64,000 nt of DNA from CAIYRG01 sp965247505 (GCA_965247505.1 OZ252020.1:3224001-3288000); one strand, 5' to 3'. Positions 20,901 through 29,944 are shown, counted from the first letter of the stretch. A program made the numbers and translations. Notes: generated from the sequence alone by a model not told the origin.

Positions 20901-21236
20901 AATAAAAACTTCACTCGGTGGACGTTCGGTCTCTGTCTCGTCAACCCTGCGGCCCTCGAGATTGCAGACCAGCAATTGTTCAGGGTGAAGTTCGGCGCGG
21001 CTATGATCGACGGGTTGAATGAGAAGGGCGTCGTCACCCGGAAGGCGCACGCTCACATGGCCGCTATAGCCGATAATATTCTTTTGGTTGAGCAATAAAG
21101 TTGCGACGGCAACTTCATGGCGAAGTTGTTCCTCATCGCTGGTCGGCAATATCGTCGGGTCGATTACGGGTGCGCTCATCATATCCCTGTTTTGGAAAAT
21201 ACTTCTTATAAGATTGGCGTTAGATAAAGACGCGTA

Positions 21237-21746
21237 TCATTTGGCGCCTTCGATTTCGAGCAATTTTTGTTTGCGCGCGACTCCCCAATAATAGCCGGAC
21301 AATGCGCCGTCGCTTCGGACCACGCGGTGACATGGAATGATGATCGACAATGCGTTTGCAGCGCAAGCGCCCGCGACTGCTCGAACGGCCTTTGGTGCTT
21401 TGATTTTCTTGGCGATGTCCGAATAGCTGGCGGTTTTGCCGGCCGGAATTTTTCTCAGCGCGCTCCAGACGCGTTTCTGAAAATCCGTACCGCGAATATC
21501 GAGCGGCAGATCCGGTGTATTTTTCGGGTTATCGATGAGCGTGGCAATTTTGGCTGCGCTCTTTTTCAGGTCCGCACTATCTTTGCGGATATTAGCGCCC
21601 GGAAAACGGTTTTTCAGCTCGGAAATCAGTGGAGCCTGGCTGGAGCCAATGAGGATCGCGCAAAGGCCTTTGGCGCTTTTCGCCACCAAAAGCGTGCCCA
21701 CCGATGAGGGGCAAAAGACATATTCAATTTGCTCTTCTTTGCTCAT
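21237..21746 (-). CDS. ogt: Methylated-DNA--protein-cysteine methyltransferase
   Basis: 169 residues. The protein removes the alkyl group from O6-alkylguanine onto its own cysteine in a suicide reaction. The active site IPCHRVV is present, as are the helix-turn-helix 'GKTASYSDIAKKI' and the arginine-finger region 'KAVRAVAGACAANAL'. The final motif reads GYYWG where GYRWG is usual. There is no Ada N-terminal domain, so it is of the Ogt type. It is divergent from an Ada-AlkA fusion gene 145 bp away, together making an alkylation-repair locus. Confidence 0.92.
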   Translation of the reverse strand: MSKEEQIEYVFCPSSVGTLLVAKSAKGLCAILIGSSQAPLISELKNRFPGANIRKDSADLKKSAAKIATLIDNPKNTPDLPLDIRGTDFQKRVWSALRKIPAGKTASYSDIAKKIKAPKAVRAVAGACAANALSIIIPCHRVVRSDGALSGYYWGVARKQKLLEIEGAK

Positions 21747-21891
21747 TTCTACGCCTCTAGCTTGGTTTTCTGGAACCTAGATAAGGCACTCCTATGCGCA
21801 ATTCTCGCCAGTTTCGGACCCCAAAATGAACAGCATTACGATGTATGAAAATGGCTAGTTTTTACTCTATAGCCGACTATATGATCGCATC

Positions 21892-23343
21892 ATGGATGCG
21901 GAAGATAGTGCCTATTATGACGCCTACACCTCTCGCGATCCGCGTTTCGACGGCGTCTTCTTCATCGGCGTCACATCGACCAATATCTACTGCCGTCCGG
22001 TTTGTCCGGCAAAGACGCCTGCTAAGAAGAACTGCCGTTTTTTTGTAAGCGCTGCGGCTGCAGAAAAAGAAGCGTTCCGGCCCTGCCTACGCTGCCGGCC
22101 CGAATTGGCGCCGGGCAATGCACCAATGGACGATGCGCATCGCATCGCGGAACTTATTGTTCGGCGTATCGAAGAAAATGTGATCGAGGGTAGTGCGAAT
22201 CTAGAAGACATCGCATCGCAGTTCGAGCTGAGTTCGCGTCAGTTACGCCGCATCGTGCAAAAAGAATTGGGCGTTTCTCCGATCGATCTCCTGCTAACGC
22301 GGCGTCTGCTTTTGGCAAAACAATTACTCACGGAAACTGCGCTTTCCATCACCGAAATTGCTTTTGCGAGCGGATTTTCAAGTCTGAGGCGTTTCAATGA
22401 TGCGTTTGTCGGGCGCTATAGGCTGGCGCCCTCGAAATTGAGACGCGCCGCGCTGGACGGTACGAAAATGCCCGCAGCGGATGTTTCGTCAATTCGGCTT
22501 ACCTATCGTGCGCCATTCGATTGGCCGGGACTTTTGAGTTTTCTTGGGCTTCGCGCCCTCAAAAACACCGAATGGGTCGGCGATGATTTCTATTGCCGTA
22601 CAATTCACCTTGGGAACCATAAGGGCTGGGTCCGTGTTCGCGACACAGCGGACAAGCGCGCGCTCCATCTGGAATTCACCAATTCCTTGGCGCCCGTACT
22701 GCCTGAGCTGATCGGACGCTTGCGCAGTTTGTTCGATTTGAGCGCCAGGCCGGATGTGATCGCCGATTGCTTGATCGCAGATCCAATAATCGGGTCCGCG
22801 ATAAGCGCCAATCCAAGGCTACGGGTGCCCGGCGCATTCGATGGATTCGAATTGGCCCTGCGTGCCGTTCTCGGCCTACAGGTTTCAGTCAAGGCGGCCA
22901 CGACTTTGGCAGGGCGATTAACGCGCGCTTTTGGCGAAGAAATTGAGACGCCCATCGCCGAACTTTCGAGTCTTTCGCCCAAAACTGAGCGAATAGCCGC
23001 TTTAAGCGTCGATGAGATCGCCTCGCTCGGGATTATCGGTGCACGCGCCAAGACGATCATCGCTCTGGCGCAGGCTGTTGCATCCGGAAAATTGAATTTG
23101 GAGGCAGGCGCCCACCCCGAAAACACGATTGCGCGTCTCACCGCGATCACCGGCATCGGCGCATGGACCGCTCATTACATTGCAATGCGCGGCTTAAGAT
23201 GGACCGATGCGTTCCCCAAAACCGATCTTGTGTTGCGCAAAAATCTTGGTGGCGTTAGCGCGAACATTGCCGAAGAGATGTCGCAGGCATGGCGGCCCTG
23301 GCGCAGCTACGCCGTGCTGCATATTTGGAATAGCGCAGGATGA
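21892..23343 (+). CDS. Ada-AlkA fusion: alkylation sensor with 3-methyladenine glycosylase
   Basis: 483 residues in three parts. Residues 1-75 are the Ada zinc domain, with four cysteines in 'YCRPVCPAK', 'NC' and 'CLRCRPE'; one is the methyl-phosphotriester acceptor. Residues ~90-185 are an AraC-type DNA-binding domain ('EDIASQFELSSRQLRRIV', 'ITEIAFASGFSSLRRFNDAF'). Residues ~200-480 are AlkA, a helix-hairpin-helix glycosylase with 'ITGIGAWTAHYIAMRGL' and the catalytic Asp near 'DAFPKTDLVLRK'. It probably excises alkylated bases and also activates its own transcription and that of ogt after methylation. The start at 21892 fits the usual short leader of the family. Confidence 0.92.
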   Translation: MDAEDSAYYDAYTSRDPRFDGVFFIGVTSTNIYCRPVCPAKTPAKKNCRFFVSAAAAEKEAFRPCLRCRPELAPGNAPMDDAHRIAELIVRRIEENVIEGSANLEDIASQFELSSRQLRRIVQKELGVSPIDLLLTRRLLLAKQLLTETALSITEIAFASGFSSLRRFNDAFVGRYRLAPSKLRRAALDGTKMPAADVSSIRLTYRAPFDWPGLLSFLGLRALKNTEWVGDDFYCRTIHLGNHKGWVRVRDTADKRALHLEFTNSLAPVLPELIGRLRSLFDLSARPDVIADCLIADPIIGSAISANPRLRVPGAFDGFELALRAVLGLQVSVKAATTLAGRLTRAFGEEIETPIAELSSLSPKTERIAALSVDEIASLGIIGARAKTIIALAQAVASGKLNLEAGAHPENTIARLTAITGIGAWTAHYIAMRGLRWTDAFPKTDLVLRKNLGGVSANIAEEMSQAWRPWRSYAVLHIWNSAG

Positions 23344-23347
23344 AAAC

Positions 23348-23920
23348 TTAGTCGTCTGGAATCCGCTGACCGTCGGCATCGATTGTAAAACGCGCTTCAG
23401 ACCCATCCTCATTCAACATCGATAGTGAGACCTGAAACAACATTGGACGTGGAGCGCCTTCGGGCGAAGTCGCTTCCAACACGTAAAGCCGGCGGTTGTA
23501 CAAATGAATCGAAATATAAGTTTTGCTTTGATCGGTATTGGTAATTTGTAGTTGATGGCCCTCAATGCGATCGATCTGCGCATAGCCGTCAAAGGTAACT
23601 TCGCCGCCTGCATCGCGCGCGGCCATACGATAATGCCAGGCCTCCCACGCGATCGACCCACGGACGTCGGAGACTCTGGCGTCGCCGTAATCGACGACCT
23701 TTACGATGTATTCGCTGACGGCATCGCTCGCGCGATAGATGCGCTGCGGATAAGGGCTGCCTCGTTGTGAGATGATTGTCGTGTCTTCGGTTGTCGGCTC
23801 GCCCGGCAGATTGACGCTAAAACGCTGCTCGGTATCGACATATTCTATCCAGTCCTGCGCAAGTGCAGGAGCCGGAGCGAGTAGAATGATGGCGGTCAAA
23901 ACATAACTGGCAAAGCGCAT
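23348..23920 (-). CDS. Secreted protein of unknown function (paralogue A)
   Basis: 190 residues with a signal peptide (MRFASYVLTAIILLAPAPAL, then AQ). The mature part starts 'DWIEYVDTEQRFSVNLPGEPT', a pattern found in small periplasmic proteins of unknown role. It is clearly a paralogue of the protein at 25544-26107: both have W-[IV]-E-[YF], an 'RGS.A...A' segment, 'YAQ[IL]DRI.GHQLQ[IL]T' and '[SA]IHLY/HD..LYV.E'. It ends 4 bp from the convergent Ada-AlkA gene. Confidence 0.75.
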   Translation of the reverse strand: MRFASYVLTAIILLAPAPALAQDWIEYVDTEQRFSVNLPGEPTTEDTTIISQRGSPYPQRIYRASDAVSEYIVKVVDYGDARVSDVRGSIAWEAWHYRMAARDAGGEVTFDGYAQIDRIEGHQLQITNTDQSKTYISIHLYNRRLYVLEATSPEGAPRPMLFQVSLSMLNEDGSEARFTIDADGQRIPDD

Positions 23921-24163
23921 AATCTTACATCCTCAAAACATTGTTCTTGTGGCGGCGGCCCCATTCGGCAGAGGCGCGCGCGGGGGCAGGCGGTCAGCTA
24001 GCGAGGACGCACAATAATCTGAAATCGATTGCGCGCCTAGCCGGTATATCGCCCCCATGTGCGGGCTTTTGTTGCAGCTTTTTAGGCTTCACCAAAGCCC
24101 GCGAGAGACAAATTTATGGATAAGCGCCACCGGGTAGGGTGGGGTTCTATCCAAACCTAGCCC
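23921..24163. other. Intergenic region
   Basis: 243 bp between two minus-strand genes. No gene or clear signal was seen; it must include the promoter of the 23348-23920 gene. Confidence 0.3.
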
Positions 24164-24550
24164 TCAAATAAACGCGTGCACCGCGATCATGACGACACCC
24201 ATCGCCAGAACAAAGCCGACCTCGATCATGATCGCCGCGCTGCTCTTTTTGACGAACATGCTGTTGGTGGCAACGAAGCACGCGACCGTCAGCAATATAA
24301 GAATGGCGGTCAAAAGCGCCTCATGCGAAGCAGTAATGCCGATAAGCCAAGCGAGCAGAAACGTCGCGAGAAGTTGAACCGCCAATGGCGCAACCGGCAT
24401 CGCCGAAGAATCGGTGAGATCGACGCCGGAGCCTTCGGCCCATTTTTTGCCAAACAGCTTTGTCGAGAACCACAGCCAGCCAAGCAGAAAGCTCAAAACC
24501 GTTCCGATACCCACGGCAAGCCAATTCACGTTCATTGTTAGCTCATTCAA
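24164..24550 (-). CDS. DUF1761-like small membrane protein
   Basis: About 128 residues, with four predicted membrane segments and the DUF1761 pattern 'GTVLSFLLGWLWFSTKLFGKKW'. The function of the family is unknown. The start is taken as TTG 24550 because a GGGAGG ribosome site lies seven bases upstream; ATG 24535 (MNVNWLAVG) is the alternative and has no such site. Confidence 0.75.
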   Translation of the reverse strand: MNELTMNVNWLAVGIGTVLSFLLGWLWFSTKLFGKKWAEGSGVDLTDSSAMPVAPLAVQLLATFLLAWLIGITASHEALLTAILILLTVACFVATNSMFVKKSSAAIMIEVGFVLAMGVVMIAVHAFI

Positions 24551-24614
24551 GATTTTCCCTCCCAATGTCTGCGCAACTGCGTGCGCTTATCCGTGCTGAT
24601 TTAAGAACGAAACT

Positions 24615-25448
24615 TCAAAACTCCAAATTTGTGGCGATCGGCATATCGAATATCCCACCCGAAGGGTCCTTATTGTTCTCTGCGCAGACCTGTTCATAGA
24701 ATGGCGTGTCGGGCGAATAGCTGGCCCGGGCGGACCAAGGCGTTGTGAACATTTCCGGGTCTTCGATGTTGAGTTCCACTCTAATCGAGCTCCGATCGGG
24801 AGCGATGGTGTATCGTTCCACGACCCGTAATTTTTCGCTGCGCGGCGTGCCGAAGCGATCGATTAGCGCTTTGTCGTTCTGGCCGCGTGTGTCGACTACC
24901 AAACTATCTCCCTCATAATGTCCAACCGAATAACCATACCAAGAGGACTCCAGATCGGCGGGATGCTGCTCGTTGAGATAGATGTGGCGGACTTGATTGT
25001 CTCGCTGGTGCATGATCGTGACTTGGTCTGCCGACTGCAAAAATTGGACCGAATCGTTCATATTGATGATTAAAGGGACGCCCGCTGGCCAGCACGTTAC
25101 CCAAGGTGGCTGCTGAATTTCGCCGGCTCGGCCTATTAGTGAATGGGCTGTGACCGCTTCCAATGCACGCGGGCCCAAAATCGGATTGTCCAAATTCGCG
25201 ATCCGAAACGGGCCAGCATCCGCAGCACGGGTGACAGGCCCAGGGCCAGTTGGCGGCGGCAGAAAAGTGCGTCCTTCGGAGGCGGTGCGCACCCAAAAAC
25301 CAGAGAAATTTGGGATTTCAGAATCTTGTATCGCTGCCGCGCTCTCTTGCGCTGCGATATGCGCAGGCCCAAACACGCCCAAGAGGAAGGAAATCGCGAG
25401 GAGAAATCTGCCAAATGGAAATCTGCCAAATAATATGCGCATGGCCAT
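24615..25448 (-). CDS. Secreted protein of unknown function, related to 14018-15067
   Basis: About 277 residues with a signal peptide (MAMRILFGRFPFGRFLLAIS..., cleavage near IAAQ). The mature region has 'NFSGFWVR', 'WVTCWPAGVPLIIN', 'QVTIMHQRDNQVRHIYLN', 'GHYEGDSLVVDT' and 'LRVVERYTIAPD'. It shares a family with the protein at 14018-15067. Such proteins are common, in many copies, in some Proteobacteria with broad catabolic gene sets; their role is unknown. ATG 25448 and ATG 25442 are both possible starts; an AAAGG run favours one of these over the upstream extension to 25517. Divergent from 25544. Confidence 0.7.
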   Translation of the reverse strand: MAMRILFGRFPFGRFLLAISFLLGVFGPAHIAAQESAAAIQDSEIPNFSGFWVRTASEGRTFLPPPTGPGPVTRAADAGPFRIANLDNPILGPRALEAVTAHSLIGRAGEIQQPPWVTCWPAGVPLIINMNDSVQFLQSADQVTIMHQRDNQVRHIYLNEQHPADLESSWYGYSVGHYEGDSLVVDTRGQNDKALIDRFGTPRSEKLRVVERYTIAPDRSSIRVELNIEDPEMFTTPWSARASYSPDTPFYEQVCAENNKDPSGGIFDMPIATNLEF

Positions 25449-25543
25449 GCCTTTCAAGCCGTTTTTCGTGGTTGGAACCATAATGGCATGGCCTGGTGTA
25501 GTACAGTCGCGTAACATTGACGGCGCACAAAGGAGAATTCGAA

Positions 25544-26107
25544 ATGCGCATTTCCGGCCTAATATTAGGGGCTCTTGCGATGACGCTTTCAGTCACAGCG
25601 GCAGCGCAAAGTTGGGTTGAGTTCGCGAGCATCGAGGACCGCTTCCACGCGGTCTTTCCCGCCGAGCCCACGGTCGAAGAGGTGGAATGGATATCAGAAG
25701 ATTCCAGCGTGGTGCCCGGGCGGCGCTATTCGGCCGCACGAGGCGACAATCACTATTCCCTGACTGTCTACGACTACCGGGATTCCAATTTCAACAATAT
25801 GCGCGGTTCGATGGCGCATGCCGCGGCATCCTTTCGCCAAAGGGGTGAAGTGACTCTCGACGCTTATGCGCAGCTCGACAGAATCTCGGGCCATCAGCTT
25901 CAGCTAACTGAGCCCACTGGGCGAGAGCTATATGTCGCGATTCACTTGCACGATTGGCTTTTATACGTCACCGAATCCAGCGTCCCCTTCGCATCGCCGC
26001 GCGGAACCATGTTTCAGCATTCGCTGTCTATTACCAACGAAGAGGGCGTCAGAGTTCGCTACAATCAGGACGGCACGCGCAATTATGACAGGCAATTAGG
26101 AGATTAG
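25544..26107 (+). CDS. Secreted protein of unknown function (paralogue B)
   Basis: 187 residues with a signal peptide (MRISGLILGALAMTLSVTAA, then AQS). Paralogue of the protein at 23348-23920, with the same 'YAQLDRISGHQLQLT' and 'AIHLHDWLLYVTE' blocks. The start is ATG 25544, with GGAG nine bases upstream; the frame is open further upstream but that part overlaps the divergent promoter. It is followed 3 bp later by a convergent DUF6152 gene. Confidence 0.75.
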   Translation: MRISGLILGALAMTLSVTAAAQSWVEFASIEDRFHAVFPAEPTVEEVEWISEDSSVVPGRRYSAARGDNHYSLTVYDYRDSNFNNMRGSMAHAAASFRQRGEVTLDAYAQLDRISGHQLQLTEPTGRELYVAIHLHDWLLYVTESSVPFASPRGTMFQHSLSITNEEGVRVRYNQDGTRNYDRQLGD

Positions 26108-26110
26108 AGC

Positions 26111-26542
26111 CTATTGGCGTGGATTTCCCGAATTATCTGCGCAGACCGCCGTTAGCGGAAGATTGGGGCCAAACGGATCGCAGAGCGCGGTGCCATCGGA
26201 CAGAATGATTGTTCCGAGCAATCCGCCATTTGCACCGCCGCGCAGCTGCTTAACGATGGCGGTAATTTCATCGCCCGGCTTTATGCTCACCGCGCTCCAT
26301 CCCCGTCGAGTAAGTTGGCTCGGCGCACCGGATTCCAGCGCCCATTCCTCCTCAACGCCTTCTTCATTCGTGACATTCATAAAGAACCAAGTGTGGGGAT
26401 TAATCCACTGAACCTCGGTCACAGTGCCGTGCACCATTATCGTATCCGTCGGTTCATAATTCACATGTGAATGATGCGCGCCGGCTAAAGTGGGAAGAAG
26501 AACCATCAACGCGACGGGAAGACCCCAAGACTTCTTAGACAT
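26111..26542 (-). CDS. DUF6152-family secreted protein
   Basis: 143 residues: a signal peptide (MSKKSWGLPVALMVLLPTLA, cleavage near GA-HH), then the family pattern 'HHSHVNYEPTDTIMVHGTVTEV' and 'INPHTWFFMNV', with histidines that could bind metal. The predicted mature fold is a small OB-like beta barrel. The function of DUF6152 is unknown. It is often found near secreted proteins of the kind encoded at 24615-25448. Confidence 0.8.
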   Translation of the reverse strand: MSKKSWGLPVALMVLLPTLAGAHHSHVNYEPTDTIMVHGTVTEVQWINPHTWFFMNVTNEEGVEEEWALESGAPSQLTRRGWSAVSIKPGDEITAIVKQLRGGANGGLLGTIILSDGTALCDPFGPNLPLTAVCADNSGNPRQ

Positions 26543-26640
26543 TTCTTTTCCCCCGATGGGACCGTTTCATTTGCGATACGCGAAGTCTAAGGCACGATTG
26601 TCCTGCCCGCAATGATCCGTCCAGCGCTCAGGGCCAGCCC

Positions 26641-27876
26641 TCAAACTTCGGCGATCTGGATAATCTTGTCCGCTTGAAGATCTGCGATTTCCTTATCGTC
26701 GAGCGATGCCAATTCTTTCAGCACTTCCCGCGTATGTTCGCCCAACACAGGTGGTCCCGAGCGGTATTCAGTCGGCGTTTCGGAAAAACGAATGGGGTTG
26801 GCAATCGTAGGAATGCTACCGGCGGTGGCATGAGGAAGCTCACGCGCGACTTTGCGGTGCTGCACCTGGGCATCGGCGAAAACGGATTCGAGATTATTGA
26901 TGGGGCCACAGGGAATTCCCTCCGCCGATAAATCCGCACTCCAGGTCTCGGAGTTTTTCTTAAGAAAAATATCGCTCAGAAGCGGGATCAGCTCCCCGCG
27001 ATTTTGAACCCGTGCCTTGTTGGTTTTAAATTTCGGATCCTCTGCACATTGCGTGATGCCGGCGACGCTGCAGAAACGCTGAAACTGGGAATCATTACCG
27101 ATAGCAAGGATGAGATGACCATCACCAGTCGGAAAAGCTTCATAAGGCGCAATGCTGGGATGCGCGTTACCCAAGCGGGGTGGAACTTTGCCGCTGACAA
27201 GATAGCCCTGCGACTGGTTGGCAAGCGCCGCCACCAGAGTATCGAGCAATGCAAGATCGATATGTTGGCCTTGTCCGCTGGCATCGCGATGGCGCAACGC
27301 CGCGTGGATCGCGTTCGAGGCATATAATCCGGTGATCACGTCGACCAGCGCGACACCGACTTTCACCGGACCGCCGCCAGGCGTCTCGTCAGGCTTTCCG
27401 GTAACGCTCATCAATCCGCCCATCCCCTGGATGAGAAGATCATAACCGGCTTCTTGAGCGCGCGGGCCGTCCTGTCCAAAGCCGGTGATTGAGCAATAGA
27501 TCAAATCCGGTTTGACGGATTTAAGGCTCGCATAATCAAGGCCATATTTTGCTAATCCACCGACCTTGAAATTCTCCACCACCACATCGGCTTGCGAGAC
27601 GAGCGTTCGAACAAGCTCTTGTCCGCGTGGCGCGGTGATGTCGATGGCAACGGATTTCTTATTGCGGTTGGTACAAGAAAAATAGGCGGCGTCCGAAAGC
27701 GGCGCGCCGTCTGGCGCTTCCAAAAAAGGCGGCCCCCAGCTGCGCGTGTCATCGCCCTGCCCGGGGCGTTCGATCTTTATAATTTCAGCGCCGAGATCGG
27801 CGAGCAGCTGCGTAGCCCAAGGCCCGGCGAGAATGCGCGAGAAATCAATGACCCGAATGCCGTCAAGCGCTCCCAT
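26641..27876 (-). CDS. CaiB/BaiF-type (family III) CoA-transferase
   Basis: 411 residues, normal length for the family. It would move CoA between carboxylic acids in the cytoplasm. Seen: the N-terminal 'GIRVIDFSRILAGPWATQLLADLGAEIIKIE' pattern, the catalytic Asp in 'GYDLLIQGMGGLMSVTG', 'KVGVALVDVITGLYA', and the C-terminal 'GEHTREVL' segment. It opens the catabolic island. It is transcribed alone, divergent from the cupin and rhodanese genes. The substrate cannot be deduced; an aromatic, dicarboxylic or hydroxy acid is likely from the context. Confidence 0.92.
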   Translation of the reverse strand: MGALDGIRVIDFSRILAGPWATQLLADLGAEIIKIERPGQGDDTRSWGPPFLEAPDGAPLSDAAYFSCTNRNKKSVAIDITAPRGQELVRTLVSQADVVVENFKVGGLAKYGLDYASLKSVKPDLIYCSITGFGQDGPRAQEAGYDLLIQGMGGLMSVTGKPDETPGGGPVKVGVALVDVITGLYASNAIHAALRHRDASGQGQHIDLALLDTLVAALANQSQGYLVSGKVPPRLGNAHPSIAPYEAFPTGDGHLILAIGNDSQFQRFCSVAGITQCAEDPKFKTNKARVQNRGELIPLLSDIFLKKNSETWSADLSAEGIPCGPINNLESVFADAQVQHRKVARELPHATAGSIPTIANPIRFSETPTEYRSGPPVLGEHTREVLKELASLDDKEIADLQADKIIQIAEV

Positions 27877-28097
27877 TTTTCCCTCATTAATTCGCTGCGT
27901 TAAGATAGGCTTCGATACTGGAATGCTGGTGGACTGTCTATCAAATGCGAGTTTCGCAGCAATTCGTCACAGCGCCACTACATTGCGCGGCCATTGGTCT
28001 AGGTTCTAGAATTCCGTTCGATATTGCTATTTTGTATTGATGTTCTGGCGTGCCCTGCAAAACACGCCGAACAAAAAATTGTAAAAGAGGACTGGCC

Positions 28098-28631
28098 GTG
28101 GCTTACACGCTCGAGGAATTCAATGTCGATGCTCGAAAAGCCCTGAAGGCTAATCCAGGTGCGGCCGGACGTGACGCTGTTCGCGTCAAGCTTGAACAAC
28201 TTCTAACGGAAGAGACATTTGTTGCCCAATATTACGGGCCTGACGCTAAACCGGGCATTGAGACGATTTATCGCTGCCCCGAAACAGGTTTCAACGTGCT
28301 GGTTCACATTTACGAAAAAGGCAAAACGGGTCCGCCGCACGATCACGGAAAATCATGGGCAATCTACGGCCAAGTAGTCGGCAAGACGGTCATGACCGTT
28401 TGGAAGCGGCTAGACGACGGCTCCAAAGACGGTAAAGCTAGTCTCGAGATAGACAAAAGTTTTGAGCTGGGTCCGGGAATGGCAGGCACATTCGAGATCG
28501 GTGATATTCATTCGATTCAGATTTGCGATGGAAGCAAGTTCGTCCGCGTAACGGGCACGGATTTAAGCGCTATCGATACCGCGGTCTTTAACCCAGAAGC
28601 CAAGACGGTCGCCGCCGGCAATAGGCTCTAA
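28098..28631 (+). CDS. Cysteine-dioxygenase-like cupin (COG5553 type)
   Basis: 177 residues. A double-stranded beta-helix protein with the iron-ligand motif 'GPPHDHGKSWAIYGQV.G' (His-x-His) and a third His in 'GDIHSIQ'. This matches predicted metal-dependent enzymes related to cysteine or 3-mercaptopropionate dioxygenase, which oxidise thiols to sulfinates. The start is GTG 28098 with AGAGGA eight bases upstream; the longer frame from 28050 lacks a site. A triple-rhodanese gene follows 38 bp later, so the two probably form a sulfur-handling operon. Confidence 0.8.
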   Translation: MAYTLEEFNVDARKALKANPGAAGRDAVRVKLEQLLTEETFVAQYYGPDAKPGIETIYRCPETGFNVLVHIYEKGKTGPPHDHGKSWAIYGQVVGKTVMTVWKRLDDGSKDGKASLEIDKSFELGPGMAGTFEIGDIHSIQICDGSKFVRVTGTDLSAIDTAVFNPEAKTVAAGNRL

Positions 28632-28669
28632 CCAAATCGAAAGGGCGTCGGTAACGGCGTGCCGGGGCC

Positions 28670-29944
28670 TTGGATAAGATTTCCGCTACTGACCTATTAG
28701 ACACCCTTCGAAATCTAAATGGCGAACTTGCCCTGTCGGACGTGCGCGAGGAAGGCGTTTACGCGCGCGGCCATATTCTATTGGCAAGCTCATTGCCTTT
28801 GGGCAGGCTCGAACTGGCCGCGCCGAAGCTCGTGCCGCGCCGTTCCACGCCCATTATAGTTTGCGATGACGATGACGGGCTGTCTCAAACGGCACAGTCT
28901 CGATTGCGCGCGCTGGGCTATGAAGACGTTTCGATACTAGATGGCGGATTGTCCGCTTGGGTGAAAGCGGACAATGAGATTTTCGCCGGCCACAATGCCC
29001 CGAGCAAGGCATTGGGCGTCTTTGCAGCCAAGGAATTGTCGATACCGGAAATTGGCGCCGATGAGCTTGCCGGACTTCAGGCAAAGGGCGGGGACATCCG
29101 CGTGGTCGATTGCCGCCCGTTTGTTGAGTATCAGCGCGGCTCCGTTCCCGGCGCGCTCAATGCTCCGGGTATTGAACTGCTGCGCCTTTTGGCCGGTGGG
29201 AGTCTGGACTCCCATCTCGTTGTCACCTGCGCAGGCCGTACGCGTGGTTTGCTGGGTGCGCAAACACTAATCGACGCCGGGGTGACGGGCCGGATTACAG
29301 CTCTTCACAAGGGCACCATGGGATGGGAGCTCTCGGGCCGCGCGCTGGAGAAAAAAGCCGGGCGGAAACTGGACAGTCACCTGGCAGGAGATATTTCTCC
29401 TGCGGACATCGCAAGAAGCATGCGCCTGCGTGGCAAGATTCCCGTACTAGATGAAAATGCGTTGACGCGTTGGCTCAAGGACGAAGATCGCACCACCTAT
29501 CTTTTCGATATCCGAACACGCGAGGAGTTTGAGGCCGGACATTTTCCAGACGCGCGTCATGTTGTGGGTGGGCAGCTTGTCCAAAATTTCGATCAGCATG
29601 TTGCAACCCACGGCGCTCGCATCGTGCTTTCCGACGATGATGGGCTGCGCGCGAGCGGCACCGCATTGTGGCTTCGCCGCATGGGTTGGTCCGATGTCGC
29701 CATTGCGCCGATAACGGGGCACTCGGCGTTGGAGGCGGGCGGGGAACGGTCCTTATCTGTGCCGCTTCTGAAAGATACGAGATACATAGAAGCCGATGCG
29801 CCGGACGAAATTGTGCTCAAGCCTTCTGAACTGAGCGAAGGTCGCGAACAAGCGATGCGGGACTATTTTTCCGGTTTGGATGACTTATTGGAAAAAATCG
29901 AGCGGGACGGTAGCTTGCGCTTAATCGCGCTTCCCATGCATTGA
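28670..29944 (+). CDS. Triple-rhodanese-domain protein
   Basis: 424 residues with three rhodanese-fold units, at about 1-105, 125-225 and 260-365. The middle one has a normal active-site loop (VVTCAGRTRG, catalytic Cys). The first reads 'VCDDDDGLS', with a Cys but an acidic loop. The third reads 'LSDDDGLRAS', with no Cys, so it is probably inactive. Rhodaneses carry persulfide sulfur. The gene follows a cysteine-dioxygenase-like cupin, which suggests sulfur release from a thiol or organosulfur compound. Start TTG 28670, with a weak purine run upstream. A PrpF-like gene follows after 19 bp. Confidence 0.85.
   Translation: MDKISATDLLDTLRNLNGELALSDVREEGVYARGHILLASSLPLGRLELAAPKLVPRRSTPIIVCDDDDGLSQTAQSRLRALGYEDVSILDGGLSAWVKADNEIFAGHNAPSKALGVFAAKELSIPEIGADELAGLQAKGGDIRVVDCRPFVEYQRGSVPGALNAPGIELLRLLAGGSLDSHLVVTCAGRTRGLLGAQTLIDAGVTGRITALHKGTMGWELSGRALEKKAGRKLDSHLAGDISPADIARSMRLRGKIPVLDENALTRWLKDEDRTTYLFDIRTREEFEAGHFPDARHVVGGQLVQNFDQHVATHGARIVLSDDDGLRASGTALWLRRMGWSDVAIAPITGHSALEAGGERSLSVPLLKDTRYIEADAPDEIVLKPSELSEGREQAMRDYFSGLDDLLEKIERDGSLRLIALPMH

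Larger units (their letters stand above)
19153..21182 (-). pseudogene. Class II aldolase/adducin-family gene split by IS30
   Basis: The 5' part (21182 down to about 20896) reads MMSAPVIDPTILPTSDEEQL... 'NIIGYSGHVSVRLPG' ... 'ERPPSEVFIHS'. The 3' part (19651 down to 19153) continues 'SEIYKARPDVRAVAHFHHDL', with the two zinc-ligand histidines, and a later 'RAHCQVIVAET' histidine. Removing the IS30-type element plus one 5-bp duplication gives an uninterrupted frame of 262 codons, the usual size of class II aldolases (L-fuculose-phosphate-aldolase fold). These act as aldolases or decarboxylases on hydroxy-acid or sugar-phosphate substrates. The gene is inactivated by the insertion, and decay outside the insertion is not visible, so the event looks recent. 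Confidence 0.9.

Noticed and set aside
21747..21891. Ada-box operator between ogt and the Ada-AlkA gene
   Set aside because: A GCGCAA-like stretch is present, but it is too short and unsupported to call an operator.
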